Assembly (NCBI GenBank): GCA_900556415.1
Contig: USOU01000002.1
Location: 1 to 64,000 of the forward strand
Source of the DNA: an uncultured Collinsella sp.
GTDB taxonomy: Bacteria; Actinomycetota; Coriobacteriia; Coriobacteriales; Coriobacteriaceae
Length of the DNA: 64,000 nt
Reading direction: 5' to 3'
Below the pieces are notes generated by a model. The model worked only from the letters and a program-made list of their open reading frames with translations. It searched no databases and was not told the DNA's origin. Below, one piece after another: positions 27,779 to 36,457 of the stretch. The position numbers were made by a program, and so were the translations under genes. Position 1 is the first letter of the stretch; each line of letters starts with the position of its first letter.

Positions 27779-27810
27779 TGACGCGTGCCGGCAGCGTTTC
27801 GGCCCCCGCC

Positions 27811-28311
27811 TCACGCAGCCTCCTTCCAGCCTGCAGTGGCCTTGGTCACGCTTGTAGCGCCGATACCGGTGATACGGGCAATTTGCTTGACCGTGAGATG
27901 TGCCCGCCTGAGCCTCAGCAGACAGGCATCGCGTTCAGGACGTGGCAGGGCCTTGAGCAGCGCAGGATCTATGCTCGGCAAAACTTCGCGCGCAACGGAA
28001 AGGGCGTCCTCATCGGGGATCCGTCGGCGCGGAAGAATCTCCACTGACCAGATGCGCCCGGCAACTTCCTTGAGATGCTCGCAATAGCAACGGGAGCCTC
28101 CGACAATATCGAGCATAGGGGCCGCATCACAGATGTCAAAGGGGTCGTAGCCCAGCTGATATGCATTGAAGCTTGACCAGCGGTACGCCTCGAGCGAGTC
28201 GAGCGCACCTCTCACGGGATTGAGATGGATATAATCGAGCAGCTGCACCGCCTGCGTGTCTGACTCAACCGCGACCCGCGAATAGCGATTGTCAAAATGC
28301 CTGCAATCTAT
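27811..28311 (-). pseudogene. REP-associated tyrosine transposase (RAYT/Y1 family), N-terminally deleted
   Basis: The minus frame encodes FDNRYSRVAVESD, then YIHLNPVR, the hallmark of REP-associated Y1 transposases, and a C-terminal region with a helix-turn-helix-like LTVKQIARITGIGATSVTKA. The listed methionine frame begins at 28248, but the homologous part continues up to a TAA at 28312-28314. The first half with the HUH metal motif is absent, so the protein cannot be active. It lies between two inverted 50-bp repeats, probably its own target repeats. The remainder of 27625-28574 outside this element holds only the rpmB terminator and the adhE promoter region. Confidence 0.75.
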
Positions 28312-28371
28312 TTATAACCAATGAGCAATGAGCGGCAATACCAGGCCCAGAACGGCAAAATGGCAAATCGA

Positions 28372-28421
28372 TGTCTGTCCCAAATGAGTGAAAGCACTCA
28401 TGTAAGTCTGTCCCCAATGAG
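28372..28421. repeat. Right 50-bp inverted repeat of transposase remnant
   Basis: Reverse-complement partner of 27729-27778 with three mismatches. It contains TGTCTGTCC, two AATGAG/CATTGGGGACAG-type units and the same short inverted core ACTCATGTAAG. Together the pair spans 693 bp. Confidence 0.85.
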
Positions 28422-28451
28422 CGGGGCGATGCGCAGGGCAGATAGATTTAG

Positions 28452-28482
28452 TTGAAACGGTTCATTTGATTGAAGCGTTTTA
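28452..28482 (+). promoter_or_regulatory. Tandem operator-like repeats upstream of adhE
   Basis: TTGAAACGGTTCA (28452-28464) and TTGAAGCGTTTTA (28470-28482) are 10/13 identical and 18 bp apart. Each is a near-palindrome around a central CG, like LacI-family operators. They lie upstream of a possible -10 TATCAT at 28529-28534. Confidence 0.4.
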
Positions 28483-28506
28483 GTTTGTCTTTTACGGGAA
28501 TCTGCC

Positions 28507-28534
28507 CGTTCACCGAATTATTTCTTGCTATCAT
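28507..28534 (+). promoter_or_regulatory. Candidate adhE promoter
   Basis: TATCAT (28529-28534) is a good -10. The -35 (CGTTCA, 16 bp upstream) is weak. The predicted transcript would carry a ~35-nt leader to the ATG. Confidence 0.35.
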
Positions 28535-28574
28535 GCATCTTGTAGGGTAAATCTCCGATCGCAAGGAGACACAA

Positions 28575-31223
28575 ATGGTGAAAAAGTCACCGGAAAACAC
28601 TACTCCCGCCATCGTGGACAACGTGGAGGCGCTTGAGGCCAAACTCAAATCTATGCGTGAGGCCCAGGCTAAATTCGCTGAGTACACTCAGGAGCAGGTA
28701 GACAAGATCTTCTACGAGGCTGCTATGGCCGCCAACAAGGCTCGTATTCCTTTGGCCAAGCTCGCCATCGAGGAGACCGGCCGTGGCGTTCTCGAGGACA
28801 AGGTCATCAAGAACCACTACGCCGCTGAGTACATCTACAACGCTTACAAGAACACCAAGACCTGCGGTGTCATCGAGCGCGACGACGCTTACGGCATCAC
28901 CAAGGTCGCCGAGCCGATCGGTATCGTTGGCGCTGTCATCCCGACCACCAACCCGACCTCCACGGCCATCTTCAAGACGCTCATCTGCCTGAAGACCCGT
29001 AACGCCATCATCATCTCCCCGCACCCGGCAGCCGCCAAGTGCACCATCGCCGCCGCCAAGCTCGTTCTCGACGCAGCTGTCAAGGCCGGTGCTCCTGAGG
29101 GCATCATCGGCTGGGTCGACAAGCCGTCCATCGAGCTGACCAACATGGTCATGCGCGACGTCGACATCATTCTCGCAACCGGTGGCCCGGGCATGGTCAA
29201 GGCTGCTTACTCCTCCGGTAAGCCCGCACTCGGCGTCGGCGCCGGCAACACCCCGGTCATCATCGACGATACCGCGGACATCAAGCTCGCCGTCAACTCC
29301 ATCATCCACTCCAAGACGTTCGACAACGGCATGATCTGCGCTTCCGAGCAGTCCGTCACCGTCCTCGACTCCATCTACAAGGATGTCAAGGCTGAGTTCC
29401 AGCGTCGCGGCTGCTACTTCGTCAAGCAGGGTGCCGAGATGGAGGCCCTGCGTGCCGCCATGTTCAAGAACGGCGCTCTCGATCACCGCATCCCCGGCAT
29501 GGCTGCCGCCAAGATCGCCGAGCTCGCCGGCATCGAGGTCCCCGAGAAGACCAAGATCCTGATCGCCGAGGTCACCTCCACCGATCCCGAGAAGGAAGAG
29601 TTCTCCCACGAGAAGCTCTCCCCGGTCCTCGCTATGTATCACGCCAAGGACTTCCAGGAGGCCGTTGACAAGGCAGAGCACCTCGTCCTCGCTGGTGGCC
29701 CGGGCCACACCGCCTCTCTCTACGTGCACCCGGCACAGAGCGAGAAGATCGCTAAGTTCCAGCACGTCATGAAGGCCTGCCGCATCGTCATCAACACCCC
29801 GTCCTCGCACGGCGGCATCGGTGACCTCTACAACTTCGGCATGAAGCCGTCTCTAACCCTGGGCTGCGGCTCCTGGGGTGGCAACTCCGTCTCCGAGAAC
29901 GTTGGGGTGAAGCACTTGATCAACGTCAAGACCGTGGCAGAGCGCCGCGAGAACATGCTGTGGTTCCGCGCACCCGAGAAGGTCTACTTCAAGAAGGGCT
30001 GCACGCCCGTCGCACTCGACGAGCTCGGCACCGTAATGGGCAAGAAGCGCGCCTTCATCGTTACCGACCAGTTCCTCTTCAAGAATGGCAACACGCGTGC
30101 CATCGAGGCCAAGCTCGATGAGATGGGCATCGCTCACGACTGCTTCTACGACGTTGAGCCCGATCCCTCCCTGCAGTGCGCACGTCGCGGCGCCAAGCAG
30201 ATGACGCTCTTCGAGCCGGATGTCATCATCGCCGTCGGCGGCGGTTCCGCAATGGACGCCGGCAAGATCATGTGGATGATGTACGAGCACCCCGAGGCGA
30301 ACTTCGAGGACATGGCCATGGACTTCATGGACATCCGCAAGCGTATCTTCACCTTCCCCGAGATGGGCAAGAAGGCTTACTTCGTCGCCGTCCCGACCTC
30401 CTCGGGCACTGGCTCCGAGTGCACGCCGTTCGCCATCATCACCGACAAGGAGACCGGCATCAAGTGGCCGCTCGCCGACTACGCGCTGCTCCCGAAGATG
30501 GCAATCGTCGACGCTGACAACTGCATGACCGCCCCGAAGGGCCTCACCGCAGCTTCCGGTATTGACGTCATGACCCACGCCATCGAGTCCTACGTCTCCA
30601 TCATGGCTTCCGATTACACCAAGGGCCTCTCCGAGCGCGCCGCAAAGCTCGTCTTCGAGAACCTCCCGAGCTCCTTCACCAACGGTGCCAAGGATCCGCA
30701 CGCTCGCGAGGAGATGCACAACGCATCCTGCATGGCCGGTATGGCATTCGGTAACGCCTTCCTGGGCCTCAACCACTCCATGGCCCACAAGCTCGGCGCT
30801 TTCCACCATCTGCCCCACGGCCTCGCAAACGCAGTCATCCTGACCCGCGTCATGCGTTACAACGCCGCCGAGGCTCCTGTCAAGATGGGAACCTTCTCTC
30901 AGTATCCTTACCCCAACGCGCTGCACAACTACGCCGAGATGGCTCGTTATTGCGGCATCGACGGCAAGGACGACCGTGAGGTCTTCGAGAACTTCATCAC
31001 CAAGCTCACCGAGCTCTGCGACTTCATCGGTGTCAAGCACACCATCGCTGAGTACGGCGTTGACGAGAAGTACTTCCTCGACACCCTCGACGAGATGACC
31101 GAGCAGGCATTCAACGACCAGTGCACCGGCGCTAACCCCCGTTACCCGCTGATGAGCGAGATCAAGGAGCTCTACCTGGACGCCTACTACGGCCGCGAGC
31201 CTCAGGACTACGCCGTCTGCTAG
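28575..31223 (+). CDS. adhE: Bifunctional aldehyde-alcohol dehydrogenase AdhE
   Basis: AdhE reduces acetyl-CoA to acetaldehyde and then ethanol, recycling NADH in fermentation. The 882 residues show an acylating aldehyde dehydrogenase half (about 1-440), with a catalytic cysteine in DNGMICASEQS near 256. An iron-dependent alcohol dehydrogenase half follows (about 455-882), with GGGSAMDAGKIMW and the metal histidines in HSMAHKLGAFHHLPHGLANA. AAGGAG precedes the ATG. Family members form long spirosome filaments. Codon choice is strongly C-ending, as in highly expressed genes. It is one of only four plus-strand genes in the window. Confidence 0.96.
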   Translation: MVKKSPENTTPAIVDNVEALEAKLKSMREAQAKFAEYTQEQVDKIFYEAAMAANKARIPLAKLAIEETGRGVLEDKVIKNHYAAEYIYNAYKNTKTCGVIERDDAYGITKVAEPIGIVGAVIPTTNPTSTAIFKTLICLKTRNAIIISPHPAAAKCTIAAAKLVLDAAVKAGAPEGIIGWVDKPSIELTNMVMRDVDIILATGGPGMVKAAYSSGKPALGVGAGNTPVIIDDTADIKLAVNSIIHSKTFDNGMICASEQSVTVLDSIYKDVKAEFQRRGCYFVKQGAEMEALRAAMFKNGALDHRIPGMAAAKIAELAGIEVPEKTKILIAEVTSTDPEKEEFSHEKLSPVLAMYHAKDFQEAVDKAEHLVLAGGPGHTASLYVHPAQSEKIAKFQHVMKACRIVINTPSSHGGIGDLYNFGMKPSLTLGCGSWGGNSVSENVGVKHLINVKTVAERRENMLWFRAPEKVYFKKGCTPVALDELGTVMGKKRAFIVTDQFLFKNGNTRAIEAKLDEMGIAHDCFYDVEPDPSLQCARRGAKQMTLFEPDVIIAVGGGSAMDAGKIMWMMYEHPEANFEDMAMDFMDIRKRIFTFPEMGKKAYFVAVPTSSGTGSECTPFAIITDKETGIKWPLADYALLPKMAIVDADNCMTAPKGLTAASGIDVMTHAIESYVSIMASDYTKGLSERAAKLVFENLPSSFTNGAKDPHAREEMHNASCMAGMAFGNAFLGLNHSMAHKLGAFHHLPHGLANAVILTRVMRYNAAEAPVKMGTFSQYPYPNALHNYAEMARYCGIDGKDDREVFENFITKLTELCDFIGVKHTIAEYGVDEKYFLDTLDEMTEQAFNDQCTGANPRYPLMSEIKELYLDAYYGREPQDYAVC

Positions 31224-31240
31224 TTTTAGCACGGTTTTTA

Positions 31241-31279
31241 ACGGCGGGGGTGCACGGGTGTTTCACACACCCCCGCCGT
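31241..31279 (+). terminator. 12-bp perfect hairpin after adhE
   Basis: ACGGCGGGGGTG and CACCCCCGCCGT pair without mismatch around a 15-nt loop. No U-run follows on the plus strand, so it may stabilise the adhE 3' end or reduce read-through into the kinase gene rather than terminate fully. Confidence 0.55.
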
Positions 31280-31311
31280 CGCTTCTATCGCATCGTTGAA
31301 AGGATGCAACC

Positions 31312-32076
31312 ATGCTGCTACCCGATTCCAAGACCGAGCTCGTCCGCCGTGGCAACAAGGTCGTTTACGACCTGGGCGACAAGATCGTCAAGGTCTTTAA
31401 CGAGACCAAGCCTGTCTCCGACGTGTTCAACGAGGCTTTGAATCTTGCCCGCATCAATGAGTGCGGCATCCGCAGCCCCAAGGCGCTCGAGGTTTCCCAA
31501 CTCGAGAACGCCAACGGCTGGGCGCTCGTGACCGAGAAGGTTCCGGGCACCACCCTTGCCGAGAAGATGACTGCCGAGCCCCAGCGCTTTGGTGAGTACC
31601 TCGAGATGTTCGTTGACCTCCAGATTGAGATCCACGGCTACACCTCCCCGCTGCTCAACCGTCAGCGCGACAAGTTCGCCCGCATGATCGACAGCCTTGA
31701 TCAGCTCAATGCCACCACGCGCTACAACCTTCAGGAGCGTCTGGACGGCATGACCAAGGAGTTCAAGGTCTGCCACGGCGACTTCAACCCCTCTAACGTC
31801 ATCGTCGGCGACGACGGCCAGCTGTACGTCTGCGACTGGGCACACGCCACCCAGGGCTCCCCTGCTGCCGACGTTGCCACCACCTACCTGCTCTTTGCCC
31901 TCAACAGCAAGGATCAGGCCGAGGCCTACCTGGAGCTCTACTGCGACCGCGCCGACATGCCCATGCAGGTCGTGCGTCAGTGGACGAGCATCGTCGCCGC
32001 TTCTGAGCTCGCTCGTAAGCGCAACGTGAACGATGAGTTCCTGAAGAACTGGATCGACGTCGTCGATTATCAGTAA
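31312..32076 (+). CDS. APH-fold (aminoglycoside phosphotransferase-like) kinase of unknown substrate
   Basis: A 254-residue protein kinase-like phosphotransferase: a nucleotide-binding N-lobe with IVKVFN (possible ATP lysine K27), the catalytic loop CHGDFNPSNVIV (H155, D157, N162), and the metal-binding CDWAH (D175). This layout is shared by aminoglycoside, choline and homoserine kinases, so the substrate cannot be named. Nothing suggests antibiotic resistance. GAAAGGATGCAACC precedes the ATG. It lies 88 bp after adhE beyond a strong hairpin and is followed by a terminator. Confidence 0.75.
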   Translation: MLLPDSKTELVRRGNKVVYDLGDKIVKVFNETKPVSDVFNEALNLARINECGIRSPKALEVSQLENANGWALVTEKVPGTTLAEKMTAEPQRFGEYLEMFVDLQIEIHGYTSPLLNRQRDKFARMIDSLDQLNATTRYNLQERLDGMTKEFKVCHGDFNPSNVIVGDDGQLYVCDWAHATQGSPAADVATTYLLFALNSKDQAEAYLELYCDRADMPMQVVRQWTSIVAASELARKRNVNDEFLKNWIDVVDYQ

Positions 32077-32110
32077 TATCTGAGCGATTCATTTCGCATC
32101 GGAGGCACAA

Positions 32111-32146
32111 GGAAAACCCCGCAGCTCATATGGGCTGTGGGGTTTT
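32111..32146 (+). terminator. Terminator after the kinase gene
   Basis: GAAAACCCCGCAGC pairs with GCTGTGGGGTTTTC around TCATATG. The stem ends in a T-rich arm (GGTTTTCTGTT). It could also act from the opposite side. Confidence 0.75.
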
Positions 32147-32175
32147 CTGTTACCCGTCGAGCTGATTCACGCGAC

Positions 32176-32222
32176 AAAAAGGACTGCCCCGCATCTCATC
32201 CTAAGAGAGATACGGGGCAGTC
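32176..32222 (-). terminator. Terminator after proS
   Basis: On the minus strand GACTGCCCCGTATCTC pairs with GAGATGCGGGGCAGTC (one mismatch) and is followed by CTTTTT. It ends the ispG-proS transcript and faces the adhE-kinase unit. Confidence 0.9.
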
Positions 32223-32253
32223 TCGCAATTGCATCTAATAGCAGAACCATTGA

Positions 32254-33975
32254 TTAGCGACGGGCAGCCTTCACAAGCTCGGCGACCTTGGCGACGATCT
32301 CATCGATCGCCACGTCCTCACGCTCGCCGGTAGCACGGTCCTTGAGCTCCACCGTGCCATTCTTGAGACCACGCTTACCCAGAACGACCTGATATGGGAA
32401 ACCCATAAGGTCGTTGTCGGCAAACTTAAAGCCGGGACGCTCGTCGCGGTCATCCACGACGACCTCGATACCAACGACGCACAGCCCATCAACAATCTGT
32501 TCGCAGACGGTCGCGCACTCCTCCTTCTTGGGATCGAGCGGAATCACCGCGACCTCGTACGGAGCGACAGAGACCGGCCAGACGATGCCGTGCTCGTCAT
32601 TGTGCTGCTCCACGACAGCAGCGAGCGAGCGGGATACGCCCACACCGTAGCAACCCATGATAAGCGGCTTCTCCTTGCCGTCCTCATCCATAAAGGTGGC
32701 ACCCATGGCCTCGGAGTACTTGGTGCCCAGCTGGAAGACCTGAGAGACCTCGATGCCACGGGCAGCGGAGAGCGGCTTGCCGCAGTGCGGGCAGGGATCG
32801 CCGGCGACGACGGTGACCAAGTCGGCCCACTCATCGACGGTAAAGTCGCGCTCGGGGCAGGCGCCGGTAAAGTGATAATCGACCTCGTTGGCACCACAAG
32901 CCCACTGCTTGGACTCGCGCAGGCTCTCGTCGCAGACCAGACGAATACCCTCGGGCAGGTTAACCGGTCCGATAAAGCCCTTATGCAGACCATAAGTCTG
33001 GAGCTCCTCGTCGGTCATCATGCGATAGCCCTTGCCAAAGACATGCTCGGCCTTGCAGTCGTTGAGCTCATGATCGCCCGGAACGATGGCCACGACAGGC
33101 TTACCCTCGGCATCGATGAGCGCCAGGGACTTACGGGTGCCGTTCTCGGAGAACCCAAAGAACTTGGCCACAGCCTCGATGGTGCCCATGCCCGGAGTCT
33201 CAACCTTGGTGAGCGTACCGTCACCGGGGCCCTCAGTCACGACAACCTGGGTGCTTGCCGCCTCGTCATCGGCAGCAAAGCCGCAATCGTCGCAGTAGAC
33301 CAGCGAAGCCTCGCCGGCGTCGGCCAGAGCCATGTACTCGACGGAGGTATCGCCACCGATCTCACCGGAGTCGGCAACGACGGGCAGGGCCTTGATGTAG
33401 CAGCGCTCGCAGATGTTAGCGTAGGCCTGCTTCATCTTGTCGTACTCCTCCTGCAGGCTCTCCTGCGTGGCGGAGAAGCTGTAGGCGTCCTTCATGATGA
33501 ACTCACGACCGCGCATCAGACCAAAGCGGGGGCGGAACTCGTCACGGAACTTATCCTGGATATGGTAGAGGTTGACGGGCAGCTGCTTATAGGAGCGCAG
33601 CTCATTGCGCACCAGGGCGGTGACAGTCTCCTCGTGGGTGGGGCCCAGCACGAACTCACGGCCGTGACGGTCATCAAAGCGCACGAGCTCCTTGCCATAG
33701 GCGTCGATGCGGCCGGACTCGCGCCATAGCTCAGCGTCGACCATAATGGGCATCATGAGCTCCTGGGCACCGGCGGCATCCATCTCGTCGCGCACGATGT
33801 TCTCAATCTTGCGGATCGAGCGCCATGCGAGCGGCAGATAGGAATACAGGCCGGCGGCCTCCTTACGGATCATGCCGGCACGGAGCAGCAGGCGGTGGCT
33901 GGCGAGTTCAGCGTCCGCCGGATCCTCTTTGAGCGTCGGAGCATAAAGCTTAGACATATACATTGCACGGGTCAT
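32254..33975 (-). CDS. proS: Prolyl-tRNA synthetase (bacterial type with editing domain)
   Basis: ProS charges tRNA-Pro. The 573-residue length, class II motifs (QEL MMP-type segment near residue 70 and FRDEFRPRFGLMRGREFIMKDA near 140-160) and an inserted editing domain over about 220-400 identify the bacterial long form. The anticodon domain follows, ending in VVLGKRGLKNG and ELKDRATGE. The ATG at 33975 directly follows the ispG stop, with GAGGAG six bases upstream, so they are coupled. ATG codons at residues 5 and 7 are alternatives. Confidence 0.96.
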   Translation of the reverse strand: MTRAMYMSKLYAPTLKEDPADAELASHRLLLRAGMIRKEAAGLYSYLPLAWRSIRKIENIVRDEMDAAGAQELMMPIMVDAELWRESGRIDAYGKELVRFDDRHGREFVLGPTHEETVTALVRNELRSYKQLPVNLYHIQDKFRDEFRPRFGLMRGREFIMKDAYSFSATQESLQEEYDKMKQAYANICERCYIKALPVVADSGEIGGDTSVEYMALADAGEASLVYCDDCGFAADDEAASTQVVVTEGPGDGTLTKVETPGMGTIEAVAKFFGFSENGTRKSLALIDAEGKPVVAIVPGDHELNDCKAEHVFGKGYRMMTDEELQTYGLHKGFIGPVNLPEGIRLVCDESLRESKQWACGANEVDYHFTGACPERDFTVDEWADLVTVVAGDPCPHCGKPLSAARGIEVSQVFQLGTKYSEAMGATFMDEDGKEKPLIMGCYGVGVSRSLAAVVEQHNDEHGIVWPVSVAPYEVAVIPLDPKKEECATVCEQIVDGLCVVGIEVVVDDRDERPGFKFADNDLMGFPYQVVLGKRGLKNGTVELKDRATGEREDVAIDEIVAKVAELVKAARR

Positions 33976-35058
33976 TTATTTCTCCTCAATAAGCTTGTCG
34001 ACCTCGGCCATAAGCGCGTCGACAATTTGATCCTCAGCTACTTTACCAATGATCTGGCCATGCGAAAAGAGCAGGCCCTGACCACGCCCGCAGGCAACGC
34101 CCAGGTCGGCGTCAGATGCCTCTCCGGGGCCGTTGACAGCACATCCCATGACGGCGATCGAAAGCGGCGCGGAATAGTTCTTAAGCCGTTCGGTAACCTC
34201 CTCAGCGATGGGAATAAGGTTGACCTGGCAGCGGGCACACGTGGGGCACGAGACAATCTCGGGACCGCGACGACGCAGACCCAGGGACTGCAGAATACCC
34301 CAAGCGACTGGCGGCTCCTCGACCGGATCGGCCGTGAGCGACACACGCATGGTGTCGCCGATGCCTTCGGAAAGCAAGATACCCAAGCCTACGGAGCTCT
34401 TAATGGTGCCCTGCAGCTTGGTTCCCGCCTCCGTCACGCCCAGGTGGAGCGGAACATGCGGTATCTCGCGCGACAGAGCGCGATAGGCATCAAGCGTTGT
34501 GGCCACGCTATGGGCCTTAGCGGAAAGCACGATGTTGGTGAAACCGCGGTCCTCAAAATGCTTGACGAAGCGCTCGCTCGACATCACGAGCTTTTCGGGC
34601 TGCGTAAGATCGTCGCGCTCGGCAATATCCTGCTCGAGCGAGCCGGCGTTCACACCGATACGGATCGCGCACCCGGCAGCGCCCGCAGCATCGATCACAG
34701 CATCGACCTTGGCCCAATCGCCGATGTTGCCGGGATTAATGCGTAGCTTGGCGGCACCCGCCTCAACGGCGCCAATAGCCAGCTTGTGATTAAAGTGGAT
34801 ATCGGCAACGATCGGCACCGGCGACTCGGCACAAATCGTGCGAAAGCCCTCGAGCGCGGCCTCGGTGGGCACGCTCACGCGCACGATGTCGCAGCCAGCC
34901 TGCGCCAACGCGCGCACTTGCGCAAGCGTTGCCTGGGCATCAGCGGTATCGGTGCAGGTCATGGACTGAACCACCACCGGAGCGCCACCACCGATCTGCA
35001 CGCCGCCAACATATACGGGGCGCGTAAGCTCGCGCGGCAAAGGATGGGATAAAGACAA
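33976..35058 (-). CDS. ispG: 4-hydroxy-3-methylbut-2-enyl diphosphate synthase (flavodoxin type)
   Basis: IspG makes HMBPP in the MEP isoprenoid pathway with a [4Fe-4S] cluster. The ligands fit CPTC (271, 274) and C306 in GCAVNGPGE. The frame runs back to 35145, inside rseP, but a TTG at 35058 is preceded by AGGGGAG at good spacing and the family-like sequence RPVYVGGVQIGG begins shortly after it. 360 residues is typical. dxr lies two genes upstream, placing two MEP enzymes here. Confidence 0.94.
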   Translation of the reverse strand: MSLSHPLPRELTRPVYVGGVQIGGGAPVVVQSMTCTDTADAQATLAQVRALAQAGCDIVRVSVPTEAALEGFRTICAESPVPIVADIHFNHKLAIGAVEAGAAKLRINPGNIGDWAKVDAVIDAAGAAGCAIRIGVNAGSLEQDIAERDDLTQPEKLVMSSERFVKHFEDRGFTNIVLSAKAHSVATTLDAYRALSREIPHVPLHLGVTEAGTKLQGTIKSSVGLGILLSEGIGDTMRVSLTADPVEEPPVAWGILQSLGLRRRGPEIVSCPTCARCQVNLIPIAEEVTERLKNYSAPLSIAVMGCAVNGPGEASDADLGVACGRGQGLLFSHGQIIGKVAEDQIVDALMAEVDKLIEEK

Positions 35059-35071
35059 TCCAAACACTCCC

Positions 35072-36433
35072 CTACAGAATAAATCGAAGGATGTCGGAAC
35101 GAAGCATGTAGATAAACAGCAGCACAAAGAGCGCGATGCCCACATAGCTCACGATCGTTTGAACCTTGAGCGGCAGCTCGCGGCCCGCAATCTTCTGAAT
35201 GATCTCGATAACCAGCTTGCCGCCATCGAGCGGCGGGATGGGCAGCAGGTTCATAAAGCCGAGCGAGAACGAGATGAGCGCGGCAAACGTCAAAAACGTT
35301 GCAGGACCGGCGGCTGCAGCCTGGGATGACATGACGCTTATGCCCACGATCGAGGTTGACTGATCGAGAACCTCCATCGTATGTTGCGGCTGCAGCAAGC
35401 GCATCACGCCCTCAGCAGTCTGCACGACATAGGAGAACGACAGGCGCGCCGACGTAATGGGATCCAAATGAACCACCTGCGTAGAGGCATAAACGCCCAA
35501 ACGCTCGTCCTCCTTGAGCGCGACCGAGGTCGAAAGATTCTTGCCGTCGCGCTGATACTCAATGGCGATATCGTCCTTGCCGGCGGCCGCTCCGATCGCA
35601 TCGTACACGTCCATCCAGGAAGAGCACGACATGCCATCGACACTAAGAATCGCGTCGCCGGCCTCGATGCCCGCCTTGGCAGCAATGGAGCCCTCGTCGA
35701 CCTGACCGATCACATTGCTATCGACCGGCACCGAAACACCGGCGATAGAGTAGATGCTCATCAACAGCAAAAAGCCCGTCAAGATATTAACGACAATGCC
35801 CGCGAGCAACATAAAGGCGCGTCTGAGAAAGCCCTGGCCAAGATAGGTGTGCGAGCGCTCTTGCGCAAGGAACTCGGCCTTATCGCACGGCAGCTCCCAT
35901 ACGTCACCCTCGGCGGTCGCATGCTCGCGATCAAAACGACGCCCGTCAAAGGTGGTGTAGCCCGCCTCATCGCGCGGCAGCGTCTGGTACTTGGTGGGGT
36001 AATAGCTCGGCGAGGGCTTCTCCCCCTCCTCGTACCAGGGAGCGATGGAGCCCCACCCCAGCAGCAAGGCACAGGCCTCGAGTACGTCCTCCTCGGGCAG
36101 CTCGAGCTCGACGGCAAGGTCGGCCACGGACACACGACCGTGACGATAGATAGCCGCGAGCACGCGGTCGGCACACGAGACATTGGTCGGGTCCATACCG
36201 CAGATAGCGGCATAACCACCCAGCAGCAGCGGCGTCACGCCAAACTTGGTACCGATGCGACGCGACGAATGATGGATGTCAAAGCGGCACGGCAGGCCCA
36301 AAAAGAACTCGGTCACACGGACGCCGCAGGCACGCGCGGCCAAAAAGTGGCCGCCCTCGTGCAAAAACACGAGGACGGAAAGCATCAGAAGGCCCCAGAA
36401 GACCGATGAAAGAACGCTCAGAACAGTATCCAT
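35072..36433 (-). CDS. rseP: Site-2 protease RseP-like zinc metalloprotease with inserted domain
   Basis: An intramembrane M50 protease that cleaves membrane-bound regulators. Zinc motif HEGGH is at residues 25-29, a PDZ domain lies around 238-320, and the second active-site motif NLLPIPPLDGG is at 395-405. Between GGYAAICGMD (80) and the LGQGFLRRAFMLLAG segment (about 198) there is an insertion of some 118 residues, with a helix-turn-helix-like stretch (DRVLAAIYRHGRVSVADLA). I use the ATG at 36433. A TTG at 36448 overlaps the binding site. It sits between dxr and ispG as usual. Confidence 0.9.
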   Translation of the reverse strand: MDTVLSVLSSVFWGLLMLSVLVFLHEGGHFLAARACGVRVTEFFLGLPCRFDIHHSSRRIGTKFGVTPLLLGGYAAICGMDPTNVSCADRVLAAIYRHGRVSVADLAVELELPEEDVLEACALLLGWGSIAPWYEEGEKPSPSYYPTKYQTLPRDEAGYTTFDGRRFDREHATAEGDVWELPCDKAEFLAQERSHTYLGQGFLRRAFMLLAGIVVNILTGFLLLMSIYSIAGVSVPVDSNVIGQVDEGSIAAKAGIEAGDAILSVDGMSCSSWMDVYDAIGAAAGKDDIAIEYQRDGKNLSTSVALKEDERLGVYASTQVVHLDPITSARLSFSYVVQTAEGVMRLLQPQHTMEVLDQSTSIVGISVMSSQAAAAGPATFLTFAALISFSLGFMNLLPIPPLDGGKLVIEIIQKIAGRELPLKVQTIVSYVGIALFVLLFIYMLRSDILRFIL

Positions 36434-36457
36434 AAATCGAAAAAGCAATCCTTATGG

